Shown: one piece after another, positions 17,195 through 26,352 of the stretch
Numbering within the stretch: the first letter of the stretch is position 1
How the letters are laid out: every line of letters begins with the position of its first letter
Source of the DNA: Bacillus mycoides
GTDB taxonomy: Bacteria > Bacillota > Bacilli > Bacillales > Bacillaceae_G
Length of the DNA stretch: 64,000 nucleotides
Assembly (NCBI RefSeq): GCF_001757995.1
Contig: NZ_LXLV01000020.1
Span: 62,001 to 126,000 of the forward strand
Reading direction: 5' to 3'
Notes under the pieces: generated by a model
What the model saw: the letters and a program-made list of their open reading frames with translations, nothing else
Databases searched by the model: none
What the model was told of the DNA's origin: nothing
Made by a program: the position numbers and the translations under genes

Positions 17195-17725
17195 TTAAGC
17201 AATACCGATATACTTTAAAGTTTTTGATGGAGTACTGTGATCAAAGAAGTGTTGTAAAAATGCAATATCAACACCTGATTTGTATGCACAATAGCCCCAA
17301 GTTTTTCGAAGTGTATGTGAGCTAATCCCTTCTAATCCAACTTCTTTTGCAGCTTTGTTTAAAATGTACCATGCATGTTGTCTCGTAATAGATTTGGTTC
17401 CTTTTTGAGACTTTAATAATGGTTCATTACGTTTCCAAGTTTTACGTTCTTTCATGTAGTCTTCGATTGCGTGCTGTAAGTCTTCATTTACAGCAAACCA
17501 TTTATGTTTCTTTACTTTTTCATTGTAAAATAAAATGGAATGGCGAACATTTTCATTTTCATCGATTACATCACTAACTTTTAATTGTAAGATTTCACTT
17601 ACTTTTAAGCCAGAATTTACAGCTAATACGAATAATAAGCCATCACGTTTCGAAGATTGTAAAAGTATATTTTTGATAGTTTCTAATTGTTTTTCGTTTT
17701 GAATAGGTTGTCCTGCTTGTTTCAT
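17195..17725 (-). CDS. Minimal tyrosine recombinase with altered catalytic site
   Basis: A 176-residue catalytic-domain-only tyrosine recombinase/phage integrase with no N-terminal SAM-like DNA-binding domain. The box HTLRKTWG supplies the H-x-x-R pair, FDHSTPSKTLKYIGI gives the second His and the nucleophile Tyr, and KVKKHKW could provide the beta-hairpin Lys. The first catalytic Arg of box I, normally in a TGLR-like motif, is Lys here (NSGLKVSEIL). The start ATG (17723-17725) overlaps the stop of an upstream 27-codon ORF as ATGA, and GAGGAG lies ten bases before. No attachment sites or phage genes flank it. Stand-alone proteins of this kind occur in Bacillus (e.g. YoeC). Confidence 0.82.
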   Translation of the reverse strand: MKQAGQPIQNEKQLETIKNILLQSSKRDGLLFVLAVNSGLKVSEILQLKVSDVIDENENVRHSILFYNEKVKKHKWFAVNEDLQHAIEDYMKERKTWKRNEPLLKSQKGTKSITRQHAWYILNKAAKEVGLEGISSHTLRKTWGYCAYKSGVDIAFLQHFFDHSTPSKTLKYIGIA

Positions 17726-17805
17726 TTCACGCACTCTCCTCTTTTATATGTGTAAAGGAAAGGATTAACTTGTTTCTTACTATAAAGGGAGAGTGTGAAT
17801 TTCAT
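17722..17805 (-). CDS. Possible 27-residue leader peptide overlapping the recombinase start
   Basis: ATG at 17803-17805 with AGGAG five bases upstream opens a 27-codon frame that stops in an ATGA overlap with the recombinase start. Its transcript contains CACTCTCC (17788-17795) complementary to GGAGAGTG (17732-17739), which covers the recombinase Shine-Dalgarno. Translation of the peptide could therefore open or close the downstream site. Coding status is inferred from the site, the overlap and the hairpin; the peptide itself matches nothing I know. Confidence 0.42.
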   Translation of the reverse strand: MKFTLSLYSKKQVNPFLYTYKRGECVK

Positions 17806-17832
17806 GTGAACTCCTAGTGAAATTAAGACAAA

Positions 17833-19650
17833 TTATTTGACTTCTTTCACTTTTTGTAAATTAAAATAAAATACAACGCTATTAGTGGTATTATACACAC
17901 CGTATTCGGCGTGATGGAGATCTAAAATGTTTTTTACAATGGATAACCCAAGGCCAGTACCTCCAGTATGACGGCTACGAGAAGCGTCTAAACGGTAGAA
18001 GCGATCCCAAATTTTTTCAAGGCTTTCCTCTGGAATAGGATTGCCTGTGTTTTCAATTTCGATTTTCACTGTATCTTCCGTTTCTACAACAGAGACGTGT
18101 ATTTTTTCACCATCTGGAGTATATCGAATTGCATTGCTAAGTAAGTTTACAACTACTTGCTCAATACGGCTACGATTTGCTTTAACAAATAGAGAAGAGT
18201 CAGCATGGATGTCCACTTGTAAATGTTTTTCCTCCATGCTAAATAATAATTTTGTATAGATTTGTTGAATTAATTCACCGATTGAGAATGTCGACATTTC
18301 TAGTTTGTACGTACCAGATTCAAGTTTTGCTAATTCTAACATTTCAACAATAAGCCTGTTCATATTATCTGTTTCTTCCAAAATAACATTTGTATAATAT
18401 GTCGTATCTTTACTTACGCCATCTTGAATACCTTCAGCGAAGCTACGAATAACACTAAGTGGTGTTTTTAATTCATGAGATACACCAGAAATGAATTCTT
18501 TTCTCGTTTTTTCTAATTGACGTTCGCGTTCAATATCTTGTTGTAATTTTGTATTGGCAACATTTAATCGGTCGATTCGATCTTTTAAATTTACAGAGAG
18601 TGTATTAATACTACCTGATAACCCGCCAATTTCATCGTCTGCTGTAACAGGTAACTTCTCGCTAAAATCAAAGTTGGCCATTTTTTTTGTAACGCGATTT
18701 ATCTTAATTAATGGTTTAACAATGATTTTTGAGTAGTAGAAGGATAACAAAATAATAACGAGAAACACGATAATTAAGGCATAGACATAATAATCTTTTA
18801 AAACGAGCATCGCTTCATTAACAGGTTGCAAAGATGCTATCGCAAAAGCGTACTCCTTAATTTCTCCGTTTTCTATAATAGGTTTTACAAAGACACTATT
18901 TTTTATATTTTCCCCACTATCTAAAATGTACGTGTTTAATTGATTTGAATTAGAAGTACCTTGTCTAATAGTTCTTGCAAAATATTGAACAGCTTGTAAT
19001 GTTTCAAAATCCTTTGCAAGACGAACCTCAGCCTTGGAAGGAAGCTGTAATTTAGATATTACCCCAGTAAAATCGATTGGAGAGCCAGTGTTATTATATC
19101 GATTTTTAAGTTTATTTTTAGATGGATTACCACTAATGGATTGAAAATCTGAATTGAATTGTTCATTTTCCCATCTAGTATTATTAGTTATTAATTCTTG
19201 AGGTGTTATGATATTATCTGATTGGAGTAGTCCATCCACATAAATTATTCCATCTTTTTTTAATCCTAAGTTTGCGAATTTATTATATTCTTCGGGTGTT
19301 AAAAGATTGTTAAGAGGGATGGTATAGGTTTTATTATTCTTAGGATTAATCACTTCAATGTAAAAACTGTATTCACTTTTAATAATTCCGTTAGAATCTA
19401 AAAATTGGATTTCGGCATTTGTTTTATCATGAAATTCTTGTTTTAATTTTCTAGTTTCCTCAAAGCCTTGGTCGCTTTTTTCGTAATTATCTACGAATTT
19501 TTCAAAAGCCGTTTGAACGGTTTTTACTTTTTTATTAATATAAAACTTCTCTAAAAATAGAGATTGTCCAAGGAAAAAAAGGAGAAATATGATTGTAAAT
19601 AAAGTTGATGTTAATAAAAATAGTTTAAAGACGATGCTTCTGTTTTTCAC
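17833..19650 (-). CDS. Membrane sensor histidine kinase (HAMP-HisKA-HATPase)
   Basis: A 605-residue two-pass sensor kinase. TM1 is about residues 8-30, then a 250-residue extracytoplasmic sensor region, TM2 about 288-310, HAMP, a HisKA with the acceptor His in SGVSHELKTPL, and HATPase_c with NLLSNAIRY and GGTGLGLSIV. GTG start behind GAGGTGA. No response regulator gene is adjacent, unusual for this membrane class, so it is an orphan here or its partner lies elsewhere. The next gene in the same direction is the small recombinase, with no terminator between. Confidence 0.9.
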   Translation of the reverse strand: MKNRSIVFKLFLLTSTLFTIIFLLFFLGQSLFLEKFYINKKVKTVQTAFEKFVDNYEKSDQGFEETRKLKQEFHDKTNAEIQFLDSNGIIKSEYSFYIEVINPKNNKTYTIPLNNLLTPEEYNKFANLGLKKDGIIYVDGLLQSDNIITPQELITNNTRWENEQFNSDFQSISGNPSKNKLKNRYNNTGSPIDFTGVISKLQLPSKAEVRLAKDFETLQAVQYFARTIRQGTSNSNQLNTYILDSGENIKNSVFVKPIIENGEIKEYAFAIASLQPVNEAMLVLKDYYVYALIIVFLVIILLSFYYSKIIVKPLIKINRVTKKMANFDFSEKLPVTADDEIGGLSGSINTLSVNLKDRIDRLNVANTKLQQDIERERQLEKTRKEFISGVSHELKTPLSVIRSFAEGIQDGVSKDTTYYTNVILEETDNMNRLIVEMLELAKLESGTYKLEMSTFSIGELIQQIYTKLLFSMEEKHLQVDIHADSSLFVKANRSRIEQVVVNLLSNAIRYTPDGEKIHVSVVETEDTVKIEIENTGNPIPEESLEKIWDRFYRLDASRSRHTGGTGLGLSIVKNILDLHHAEYGVYNTTNSVVFYFNLQKVKEVK

Positions 19651-19811
19651 TGTTTCACCTCGTATGAAAAATACTGTAATATAAATGATTTCTTAATTAT
19701 AACAAAGGTTACAAAAAAGTAGAGGGGATAAATCTGTCTCTCTCTAAAGTAGTTTTTTATAGAAAGTCACATAAAGAGAAGGTGCAGTGACTGTCGAAGT
19801 ATTTTAGCATA

Positions 19812-19847
19812 AAAAAGAACTCGCCAGACGTATGACAAGTTCTTTAG
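19812..19847 (-). terminator. Terminator of deoD
   Basis: AAAGAACT/AGTTCTTT stem with a weaker inner part, and T6 on the minus strand. Confidence 0.75.
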
Positions 19848-19851
19848 TGTA

Positions 19852-20559
19852 CTATTGCTGAATTGCTGCATCTAAAGCGATTTCAATCATTTCGTTAAAT
19901 GTAGTTTGACGTTCTTCAGATGTTGTTTCTTCACCAGTGAAGATATGGTCGCTTACTGTTAATACAGATAATGCATTTACACCATATTTAGCTGCTAATG
20001 TGTAAAGAGCAGTCGTCTCCATCTCTACTGCTAATACACCGTAATCTCCAAGTTTTTTAACCATGTCCATGCTCTCACGATAAAATACATCTGCTGTTAA
20101 TACGTTACCAACACGAACGTGTAATCCTTTTTCTGTTCCAGCATCGTAAGCTTTCTTTAAAAGATCAAAGTTTGCAGCAGGAGCAAAATCAAAACCTGGG
20201 AATGTTAAGCGGTTCATATTAGAGTCTGTACAAGCCGTCATCGCAATAATAACGTCACGTACCTTAACATCTTTTTGAATTGCACCACATGTTCCAACAC
20301 GAATTAAATTTTTCACTCCGTAGCTTTGAATTAATTCGTTTACATAAATAGAAATAGAAGGAACACCCATACCTGTACCTTGAACAGATACACGCTTTCC
20401 TTTATAAGTTCCAGTGAAACCTAACATGCCACGTACGTTGTTATAGCAAGTAACGTCCTCTAAAAATGTTTCAGCAATATATTTTGCACGTAATGGATCA
20501 CCAGGTAATAGAATAGATTCAGCGATTTCGCCTTGTTTTGCTTCGATATGTACACTCAT
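19852..20559 (-). CDS. deoD: Purine nucleoside phosphorylase DeoD
   Basis: Cytosolic hexameric-type phosphorylase (235 residues) that splits purine nucleosides with phosphate in purine salvage. Features of the DeoD family are visible: [14 protein letters not shown] near residue 20, [16 protein letters not shown] near 65, RVGTCGA with the phosphate-binding Arg, and the nucleoside-binding segment [10 protein letters not shown] with SVSD-like TVSDH. AGGAGG lies before the ATG. Length equals the family norm. Confidence 0.96.
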
Positions 20560-20749
20560 GAAAAGTCCTCCTTATTATGTATTGATAGAAATCAATATCA
20601 TTTGCATTATACACTACGAATCCTGTCAATCAAAACCTTTTTAATATTTGTAATGTGTACAAAATAGGAGGATTTCATGAATCATCACCTAGAATATATA
20701 TTTAAGAAGTTTTGCATAGATAGAGACAATAAAAATGGTAGGTGATATT

Positions 20750-21529
20750 TTGAAAAATCTTGTCATTGGGCTTATTGCACTAGTACTTATTGTGGCAGGA
20801 GGATTTTACATAAAAAAATATCAAGAAACTGTAGAAACGACCGGAGATGTTCAAGAAGTGAAATGGGATGTGAAAAATAAAAAGGGAAATGAAAAAGCCG
20901 ATATTTCGTTTCAATTGCTAAATAAAATGAATAATGAAGTTCGTGGTGTGAACGATCAAATTCGAGCAGTGATAGTGGATGGGAATTTGAAAAACATACA
21001 ACAAACGAAGCCTATATTTGCTGGAAATGGATCGTATAAGCTATCTTCAGATGTAGTGAAAGGTGAAGGGTACACGATATTTTTGTATGAAGATGAAAAC
21101 AAGTCCGTGGAATCATTTGCTAAGAAAGATTTTGGTGAAGAAAAAAAGGAGAAAAACAAGGACAAGAATAAAAAGAAACTACCTGTCGATACTGTACTTA
21201 CAAAAAATATAGGAGAGCATCAAGTGTCTCTTTTATTTGGTGCATTACATCCGAATGAGGCAGCGACATTAACATTTCAGTTTCAAGCGAAAAAGGGAGA
21301 AAAGCTGAAATTAAATTCAGAAAGAGGAGAAGTCGACTCTCTATATATCGTTGATGAAACGAGAGAACATTTTTTATATGCGATTCCTGTTGATACGGAT
21401 GAACAATTACAATATCGTATTACATTTCCAGAAGAAGGAACATATAAAATATGGGGGAATTTCTATATAAACGGTAAGAAGTATGAAAAGGAGTTTAGTA
21501 TACAAGTGCAAAAACGAAAAAACAGCTAA
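20750..21529 (+). CDS. Membrane-anchored hypothetical protein
   Basis: About 259 residues from TTG at 20750, chosen because TAGGTGA lies five bases before; the in-frame ATG at 20735 has no ribosome site. There is one N-terminal membrane helix, then an extracellular part with two probable beta domains separated by a lysine/glutamate-rich linker (EEKKEKNKDKNKKK). The final segment TYKIWGNFYINGKKYEKEF resembles beta-sandwich folds such as YtkA-like domains, but the match is weak. Function unknown. Confidence 0.65.
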   Translation: MKNLVIGLIALVLIVAGGFYIKKYQETVETTGDVQEVKWDVKNKKGNEKADISFQLLNKMNNEVRGVNDQIRAVIVDGNLKNIQQTKPIFAGNGSYKLSSDVVKGEGYTIFLYEDENKSVESFAKKDFGEEKKEKNKDKNKKKLPVDTVLTKNIGEHQVSLLFGALHPNEAATLTFQFQAKKGEKLKLNSERGEVDSLYIVDETREHFLYAIPVDTDEQLQYRITFPEEGTYKIWGNFYINGKKYEKEFSIQVQKRKNS

Positions 21530-21552
21530 GTACTTAGCTGTTTTTTCGTTTT
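21511..21552. terminator. Bidirectional terminator
   Basis: Near-perfect palindrome with 20-base arms around CTAAGTACTTAG. It includes both convergent stop regions. Confidence 0.88.
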
Positions 21553-24128
21553 CCTATTAATTTTGTTACAGAGAGCATTGTAATTGGTAAAGAATGATTC
21601 TTTCGAAATGCTAAATATTTTCCACTCCATGCAGGTTTGTATTTTTCTTTAAAATGTCGTAAACCGCTGAAGCTATATGTGTAACGAACGTTATTAAATA
21701 TTGCAGCAGCAACTCGTTCAGACCAGAACGATTGCGTTGATAAACCGACATTTGAGAGTGGTGCCATACCAATATTAAAGGAATGGTATTCATTTTCTTT
21801 TGCCCAGTGGAATAAGTGGATAAAAATTGCATCCATAATTCCGCTAGGGGCATCTGGATAATAACGCATTAAATCAACTGATAATATGCCACTTTGATAT
21901 ACTGGCATAAAGGTTGTGAATGCAATAATTTTTCCTCCTGCATCAGATAATGTAGCGATAGGGGCACGACTAATATACTCACGATCGAAGTACCCAAGTG
22001 AAAATCCTTTTTCTTTTTTTCCGCCAAGCCAAGCATCAGACACTTTCTTTAATTCCTCGTATAATTCGTCTGAGAATGGTGGCTCATGAATAGAGAATGT
22101 ATAACCTTCTCGTTCAAAACGGTTGAAAGTAGCTCGCATACCAGCACGTTTCTTTCCTGTTATTGTAAACGTATTTAAATCAACGACAGCCTCTTCACCA
22201 AGTTTAAAGAAGTTGTAGCCAAAATCGTGGTATAAGCTCATCCATTTGCTTTCAATTTGATAGAATACGCAAATATACCCAAATCGATCAGCTTCAGTTA
22301 AAAATTCTTGCAACACAGTGCGGTAGGAGGATGGATCACCAATTGGATCACCTAGTACAACAAGACGTTTTCCAGTAATTGAAAAGAGAAGAAGTGCTTT
22401 TCCGTCACTACTGAAGAAGAACTGTTTATCTCCTAAAAAACCTAAATGACTAAGTACGTTCCCACCATGTTCATCTAAGAAGTTTTCTAACCTTTTATCA
22501 TTAGCTGGTTGCCCGGGAAATTGACTACGGTAACGATTGGCAATTAGTGAACCGATAAGTAAAAAAGTAGGAACGAAAAAGGCTGCTGCTAATGCACTTC
22601 GTTTAACTTGTGTAATATTTCGAACGACAAAATCAGGTTGGAACGCTTCTTTTGCACCCGCAAATAAAATACCTAAGTTTTTATATAAATATAGCGTAAG
22701 TAATAAGAAGATAAACACTTTTACGATATCAGAAAGTGAGACTTCCATTTTCTCGCGTACAAATCTTTTACGAAGCATATATAACACAGCAAGTACGATT
22801 AATAAAATAAAGGTTTCTTCAATGTCAATTCCTTTTAGGGTATTAAAGATTGCTGCTCCAATTAAAGAAACAATCGTCATATAGTAAGAACGCTTTGTTC
22901 CATAATATATGCCTCGCGAAAGAATCAGGAGGAGAATACCGAATGTTAATGATAAGCTAAAAGAAAATTGAATAAGGTGCTTTGGAGCTAAAATATGTAA
23001 GGCGTGAGCTCGATTTATACTAGTCGGTAAAATCGTTGATAGAATAACCATTAAGCCAGCGAATACTGTTAAAGCGGCGGATGCCCATGAACCTAATTTC
23101 CCTAAAAAATCACGTTGTAAAGTCCAAATTACACCAGTTGTTTCTAATGCAGGTGCAATAAATGGTTTATCTTCAATTTTTTTTATGGCCGCTCCTGTCA
23201 TTTCAAAGGCTGCAAAAATGAGACCAAGGCAGAATGGTAAGATGTAATAGACAAGTCTGTATAATAACATAGCAGGTAGTAATACGCCTGTATCAATGCC
23301 GTATTGTCCTAGTCCAGTTAAGAAAACAAGATCAAATGAACCAAGGCCACCAGGAACAAGACTTACGACACCAGCTAAAGCAGCAATTACGTAAACACCT
23401 AAAAACTTTTGAAATTCGATATCAATTCCAAACAATATTAAAATGACATACATAACGATACCAGCAGATACCCACTCGACTAATGAAACTAATGAATATA
23501 AAACAGTTGGATTTTTCTCTTCTTCTTCTTCTTCTTCTTCCTCTTGTCCGTCTAGCTGTTTTGTTTTTCTATTTTTAATTTTAGAAAACCCAATATATAT
23601 AGGAACGAAAAGAGCAAAGAAGATAAGAACAGGCCATAACCACGGTTTTTCGTGCAGAATAAAACTAGTGTCTAATATTCCAATAAGGCCGAGGAATGAC
23701 AGAATGGCTAATCCGTTAATAAAAGCGGTTGTCATCCAAGCAATGCTTTTAATAAGTTTTCCATTCTCTTTTATATGCGGACGATATAGCATTGTACGTA
23801 CACCGGCACCAACAAGACCACCAAAACCGATAAATCCATTTAAAGTATTGGCAATCCATGAGATGCGGAAAATCTTTTGTACAGGTATATCTGCTTTTAA
23901 GTAACGAAGCATAACAAAGTCATAAAAGAACATTGTTGAAACGGCAAATGCACCGAGTGTAATTGCTAAAAATACCCCACCAGTTGGAATGTTTTTAATT
24001 GTTTCAATTGCTTCTAAAAAAGAAATGCCTGCTAATTCTTTTTTAGCTTGAAAGAAAACAATTGTTAAGACAACAAATGGGAAGATTATTTTCCCGATTT
24101 GTAAGAAACGTTTCCATGAAAACGACAT
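21534..24128 (-). CDS. mprF: Phosphatidylglycerol lysyltransferase MprF
   Basis: Membrane enzyme (864 residues) that transfers lysine from lysyl-tRNA to phosphatidylglycerol and flips the product, lowering surface negative charge and giving cationic-peptide resistance. The N-terminal two-thirds hold about 14 membrane helices (flippase; VSLVPGGLGSFD motif). The C-terminal 300 residues form the cytosolic DUF2156 synthase with GDPIGDPS. The start is ATG at 24128 with GGAGAG eight to nine bases before. An intracellular loop carries a run of nine glutamates encoded by a GAA/GAG repeat. Confidence 0.94.
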   Translation of the reverse strand: MSFSWKRFLQIGKIIFPFVVLTIVFFQAKKELAGISFLEAIETIKNIPTGGVFLAITLGAFAVSTMFFYDFVMLRYLKADIPVQKIFRISWIANTLNGFIGFGGLVGAGVRTMLYRPHIKENGKLIKSIAWMTTAFINGLAILSFLGLIGILDTSFILHEKPWLWPVLIFFALFVPIYIGFSKIKNRKTKQLDGQEEEEEEEEEKNPTVLYSLVSLVEWVSAGIVMYVILILFGIDIEFQKFLGVYVIAALAGVVSLVPGGLGSFDLVFLTGLGQYGIDTGVLLPAMLLYRLVYYILPFCLGLIFAAFEMTGAAIKKIEDKPFIAPALETTGVIWTLQRDFLGKLGSWASAALTVFAGLMVILSTILPTSINRAHALHILAPKHLIQFSFSLSLTFGILLLILSRGIYYGTKRSYYMTIVSLIGAAIFNTLKGIDIEETFILLIVLAVLYMLRKRFVREKMEVSLSDIVKVFIFLLLTLYLYKNLGILFAGAKEAFQPDFVVRNITQVKRSALAAAFFVPTFLLIGSLIANRYRSQFPGQPANDKRLENFLDEHGGNVLSHLGFLGDKQFFFSSDGKALLLFSITGKRLVVLGDPIGDPSSYRTVLQEFLTEADRFGYICVFYQIESKWMSLYHDFGYNFFKLGEEAVVDLNTFTITGKKRAGMRATFNRFEREGYTFSIHEPPFSDELYEELKKVSDAWLGGKKEKGFSLGYFDREYISRAPIATLSDAGGKIIAFTTFMPVYQSGILSVDLMRYYPDAPSGIMDAIFIHLFHWAKENEYHSFNIGMAPLSNVGLSTQSFWSERVAAAIFNNVRYTYSFSGLRHFKEKYKPAWSGKYLAFRKNHSLPITMLSVTKLIGKRKNS

Positions 24129-24314
24129 AAATACAACTCTCCTTGTGTAAGAAAACTGAGACAATAATATTATTATGACAAACTTCAAGAAAAATAAAAA
24201 GGTAAATTCCTGTATAGGGAAGCTATTTTTTATATAGGTTATATTTAAAAGAATATTTCGTTTATTAGAAAATTGAGTTAAGATAAGGTGAAAGAAGGAA
24301 GAGAGGGGAAGTAG

Positions 24315-24704
24315 ATGATTATAATAGGTTATGCAGGATATGAGTTAGAAAAAGCAAAACCGAATACATCAGAAGATTTTTTTAATAGATCTGAAGTAAC
24401 ATATATATTAAATAATCAAGAGAAAACCTTTTCTGTCTTATATGTTCGATATTTTGAAGAAATTTTACAAGAAATTACCCCTTTTGAAGGAAATCCAGTT
24501 TATAAAGTAGAAGAACAAGACGTATATTTACGAGATATTGTAGCAATCGCTTGTTTAGTGAACAATAAAGAGCTACGCGCGCAGAAGCGCTTGTATCTCA
24601 ATGAAGTAACAGACTTTCAACGATACTTTGACGAGGGAACAGTGGTGAAAGTACAAGAAATATTAGCTGAATTACATAAAAATAAAAGAGTAGAAATAGC
24701 GTAA
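24315..24704 (+). CDS. Hypothetical protein upstream of ypuI
   Basis: A 129-residue soluble protein with no membrane segment or recognisable motif. AGAGGGGAAGTAG precedes the ATG. It ends 22 bases before ypuI and the pair are likely co-transcribed. The sequence alternates beta segments (VTYILNNQEKTFSVLYVRYF) with a C-terminal helix. Family unknown. Confidence 0.65.
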   Translation: MIIIGYAGYELEKAKPNTSEDFFNRSEVTYILNNQEKTFSVLYVRYFEEILQEITPFEGNPVYKVEEQDVYLRDIVAIACLVNNKELRAQKRLYLNEVTDFQRYFDEGTVVKVQEILAELHKNKRVEIA

Positions 24705-24726
24705 AACGGCAAAGGAGAGAGAAGCC

Positions 24727-25218
24727 ATGTCTAATTTGATGGTTGAAAATCAAACAGAACAAGTTTCTATATTTTTAGAAGATGTAATTTCCTTGATAAC
24801 TAATTATGTAAATTATCATACGTTACCTTCTTTATTGGAGGAGACACCAACAGGAAACGAGCAATATTATAAAGGGATATTAGCGTCAATAAGAAGACTT
24901 CTTGTTTTTTGTGAAGAAGGACTTGATGCATGTTTTGTTTTGCTGAATAGCCAACCATTTCGAAAGACCGCAGCTGAAACAGTTTTATATAAGATTTACC
25001 ATCAAGTAATTGCAGAGTTTTTTTCGCCAAAGAATGATCATTGGTATGAAAATAGTCGTTCTGCTTATACAGGGAAAAATTCTATTGTTTTTCAGCAAAT
25101 CCCCCCTGGTTCTATAGAACGAATAATGAAGGATTTAGAGGGGAAATTTCAATTGATGCGTGAAGAACTAGAATATTATGAGACAGATTACCAAACAAAA
25201 ATGTTGCACAAATATTAA
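24727..25218 (+). CDS. ypuI: YpuI family protein (DUF3907)
   Basis: A 163-residue, mostly helical cytosolic protein. I recognise it as YpuI from sequence type and from its place before dacB-spmA-spmB-rluB-res, as in B. subtilis. Conserved-looking stretches include FFSPKNDHWYENSRSAYTGKN and a C-terminal coiled helix. AAAGGAGAG lies before the ATG and a strong hairpin follows the gene. The biochemical role is unknown. In B. subtilis ypuI is next to dacB; here a superoxide dismutase gene is inserted between them. Confidence 0.82.
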   Translation: MSNLMVENQTEQVSIFLEDVISLITNYVNYHTLPSLLEETPTGNEQYYKGILASIRRLLVFCEEGLDACFVLLNSQPFRKTAAETVLYKIYHQVIAEFFSPKNDHWYENSRSAYTGKNSIVFQQIPPGSIERIMKDLEGKFQLMREELEYYETDYQTKMLHKY

Positions 25219-25220
25219 TT

Positions 25221-25262
25221 AAGGAAAAGAAGCTAAGGAAACTTAGCTTCTTTTCCTTTTGT
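25221..25262 (+). terminator. Terminator of ypuI
   Basis: AAGGAAAAGAAGCTAAG and complement, 17-base arms, then TTTT. Confidence 0.88.
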
Positions 25263-25324
25263 CCAGTTATATAAGGGATTTTAATTGAATATAGTTAAAG
25301 TGGATAGCATCAAGGAGGTGTGAC

Positions 25325-26239
25325 ATGAGTCAGCAAGGTGTATTTACAGATTACTTTCATGAAGTAGAAAGCTGGTGTGAAAGTGTTCTTCAAGTATTAG
25401 ATAGCCGTGCAATGGAAGTGTATGATGTCCATATGCTTGCTTATAAAATTCAAACGTTATTAGAGCGTATGAAAGAGCATGAATACGACACAGATGCCGA
25501 GTTTATGTATGAAATAAGTGATGATGTAGAACATATTCAACACCATTTACAGGAAGTATTTATGCAAGAAGGAGAGGAATATGAACTATGTGAAAGAGGG
25601 GATAGCGAACGAGCTGTTCCGATTGGGGGGCATACACTCCCGCCATTACCTTATCCATATAATGCGCTAGAACCGTACATTTCACGAGAAATTATGATGT
25701 TACACCATGATAAACATCATCGTAGTTACGTGGAAGGATTAAATAAAGCAGAGAAGATGATGGAAGAAGCGAGAAAAACAAATCAGTTTGATCTAATTAA
25801 GCATTGGGAAAGAGAAGCGGCTTTTCATGGATCAGGTCATTACTTACACACGATATTTTGGAACAATATGAAAAAAGATGGGGGCGGGGGTCCACGAGGG
25901 GCATTATCACAAGAAATTGAGAAGGATTTTGGGAGTTACTTACGTTTCCAAAAACATTTTACAGAGGCGGCCTCGAAAGTTGAGGGGTCTGGATGGGCAA
26001 TCCTTGTATGGGTGCCTCGGTCCGGAAGATTAGAAATTTTGCAAAGTACCCTGCATCAATTATTTACACAATGGGATACGATACCACTTCTTGTACTGGA
26101 TGTATGGGAACATGCGTATTATTTACAATATCAAAATCGAAAAGATGAATATATTAAAAATTGGTGGAATGTTGTAAATTGGCCAGATGTAGAAAAGAGA
26201 TTTGAAAGTGCGAAGCAAATTGAATGGACACCGTATTAG
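25325..26239 (+). CDS. Superoxide dismutase (Fe/Mn family) with N-terminal extension
   Basis: A 304-residue protein whose residues about 101-300 form a complete Fe/Mn superoxide dismutase: HTLPPLPYPYNALEP opening, metal ligands His127 (LHHDKHHRSY), His175 (YLHTIFW), and Asp and His in LDVWEHAYYL. The first 100 residues are an extra acidic helical domain absent from the usual 200-residue enzyme, as in B. subtilis SodF; the B. anthracis counterpart is known as Sod15. AAGGAGGTGTGAC lies before the ATG. Metal choice cannot be read from the sequence. It sits just before the sporulation gene dacB. Confidence 0.9.
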   Translation: MSQQGVFTDYFHEVESWCESVLQVLDSRAMEVYDVHMLAYKIQTLLERMKEHEYDTDAEFMYEISDDVEHIQHHLQEVFMQEGEEYELCERGDSERAVPIGGHTLPPLPYPYNALEPYISREIMMLHHDKHHRSYVEGLNKAEKMMEEARKTNQFDLIKHWEREAAFHGSGHYLHTIFWNNMKKDGGGGPRGALSQEIEKDFGSYLRFQKHFTEAASKVEGSGWAILVWVPRSGRLEILQSTLHQLFTQWDTIPLLVLDVWEHAYYLQYQNRKDEYIKNWWNVVNWPDVEKRFESAKQIEWTPY

Positions 26240-26263
26240 ACGCATATCTCATGCGTCTTTTTT
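26238..26263 (+). terminator. Terminator of the superoxide dismutase gene
   Basis: AGACGCAT/ATGCGTCT stem, T6. Confidence 0.85.
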
Positions 26264-26288
26264 AGTGGAGGTGGAAGGAAGATTTCGT

Positions 26289-26316
26289 TCATATTTTAAA
26301 AGGCCAAGCATACACT
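26289..26316 (+). promoter_or_regulatory. Sigma-E-like promoter of dacB
   Basis: TCATATT (26289-26295), a 13-base spacer, then CATACACT (26309-26316), a full match to the sigma-E -10 CATACAHT. In B. subtilis the dacB operon is read by mother-cell sigma-E. Confidence 0.7.
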
Positions 26317-26352
26317 TGTACAAAAAGTGCCAAAAGGACGTGGGGGGGAAAT

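Noticed and set aside
17195-17725. Prophage or integrative element next to the recombinase
   Set aside because: No phage genes, direct repeats or tRNA target are visible; neighbours are chromosomal housekeeping and signalling genes.
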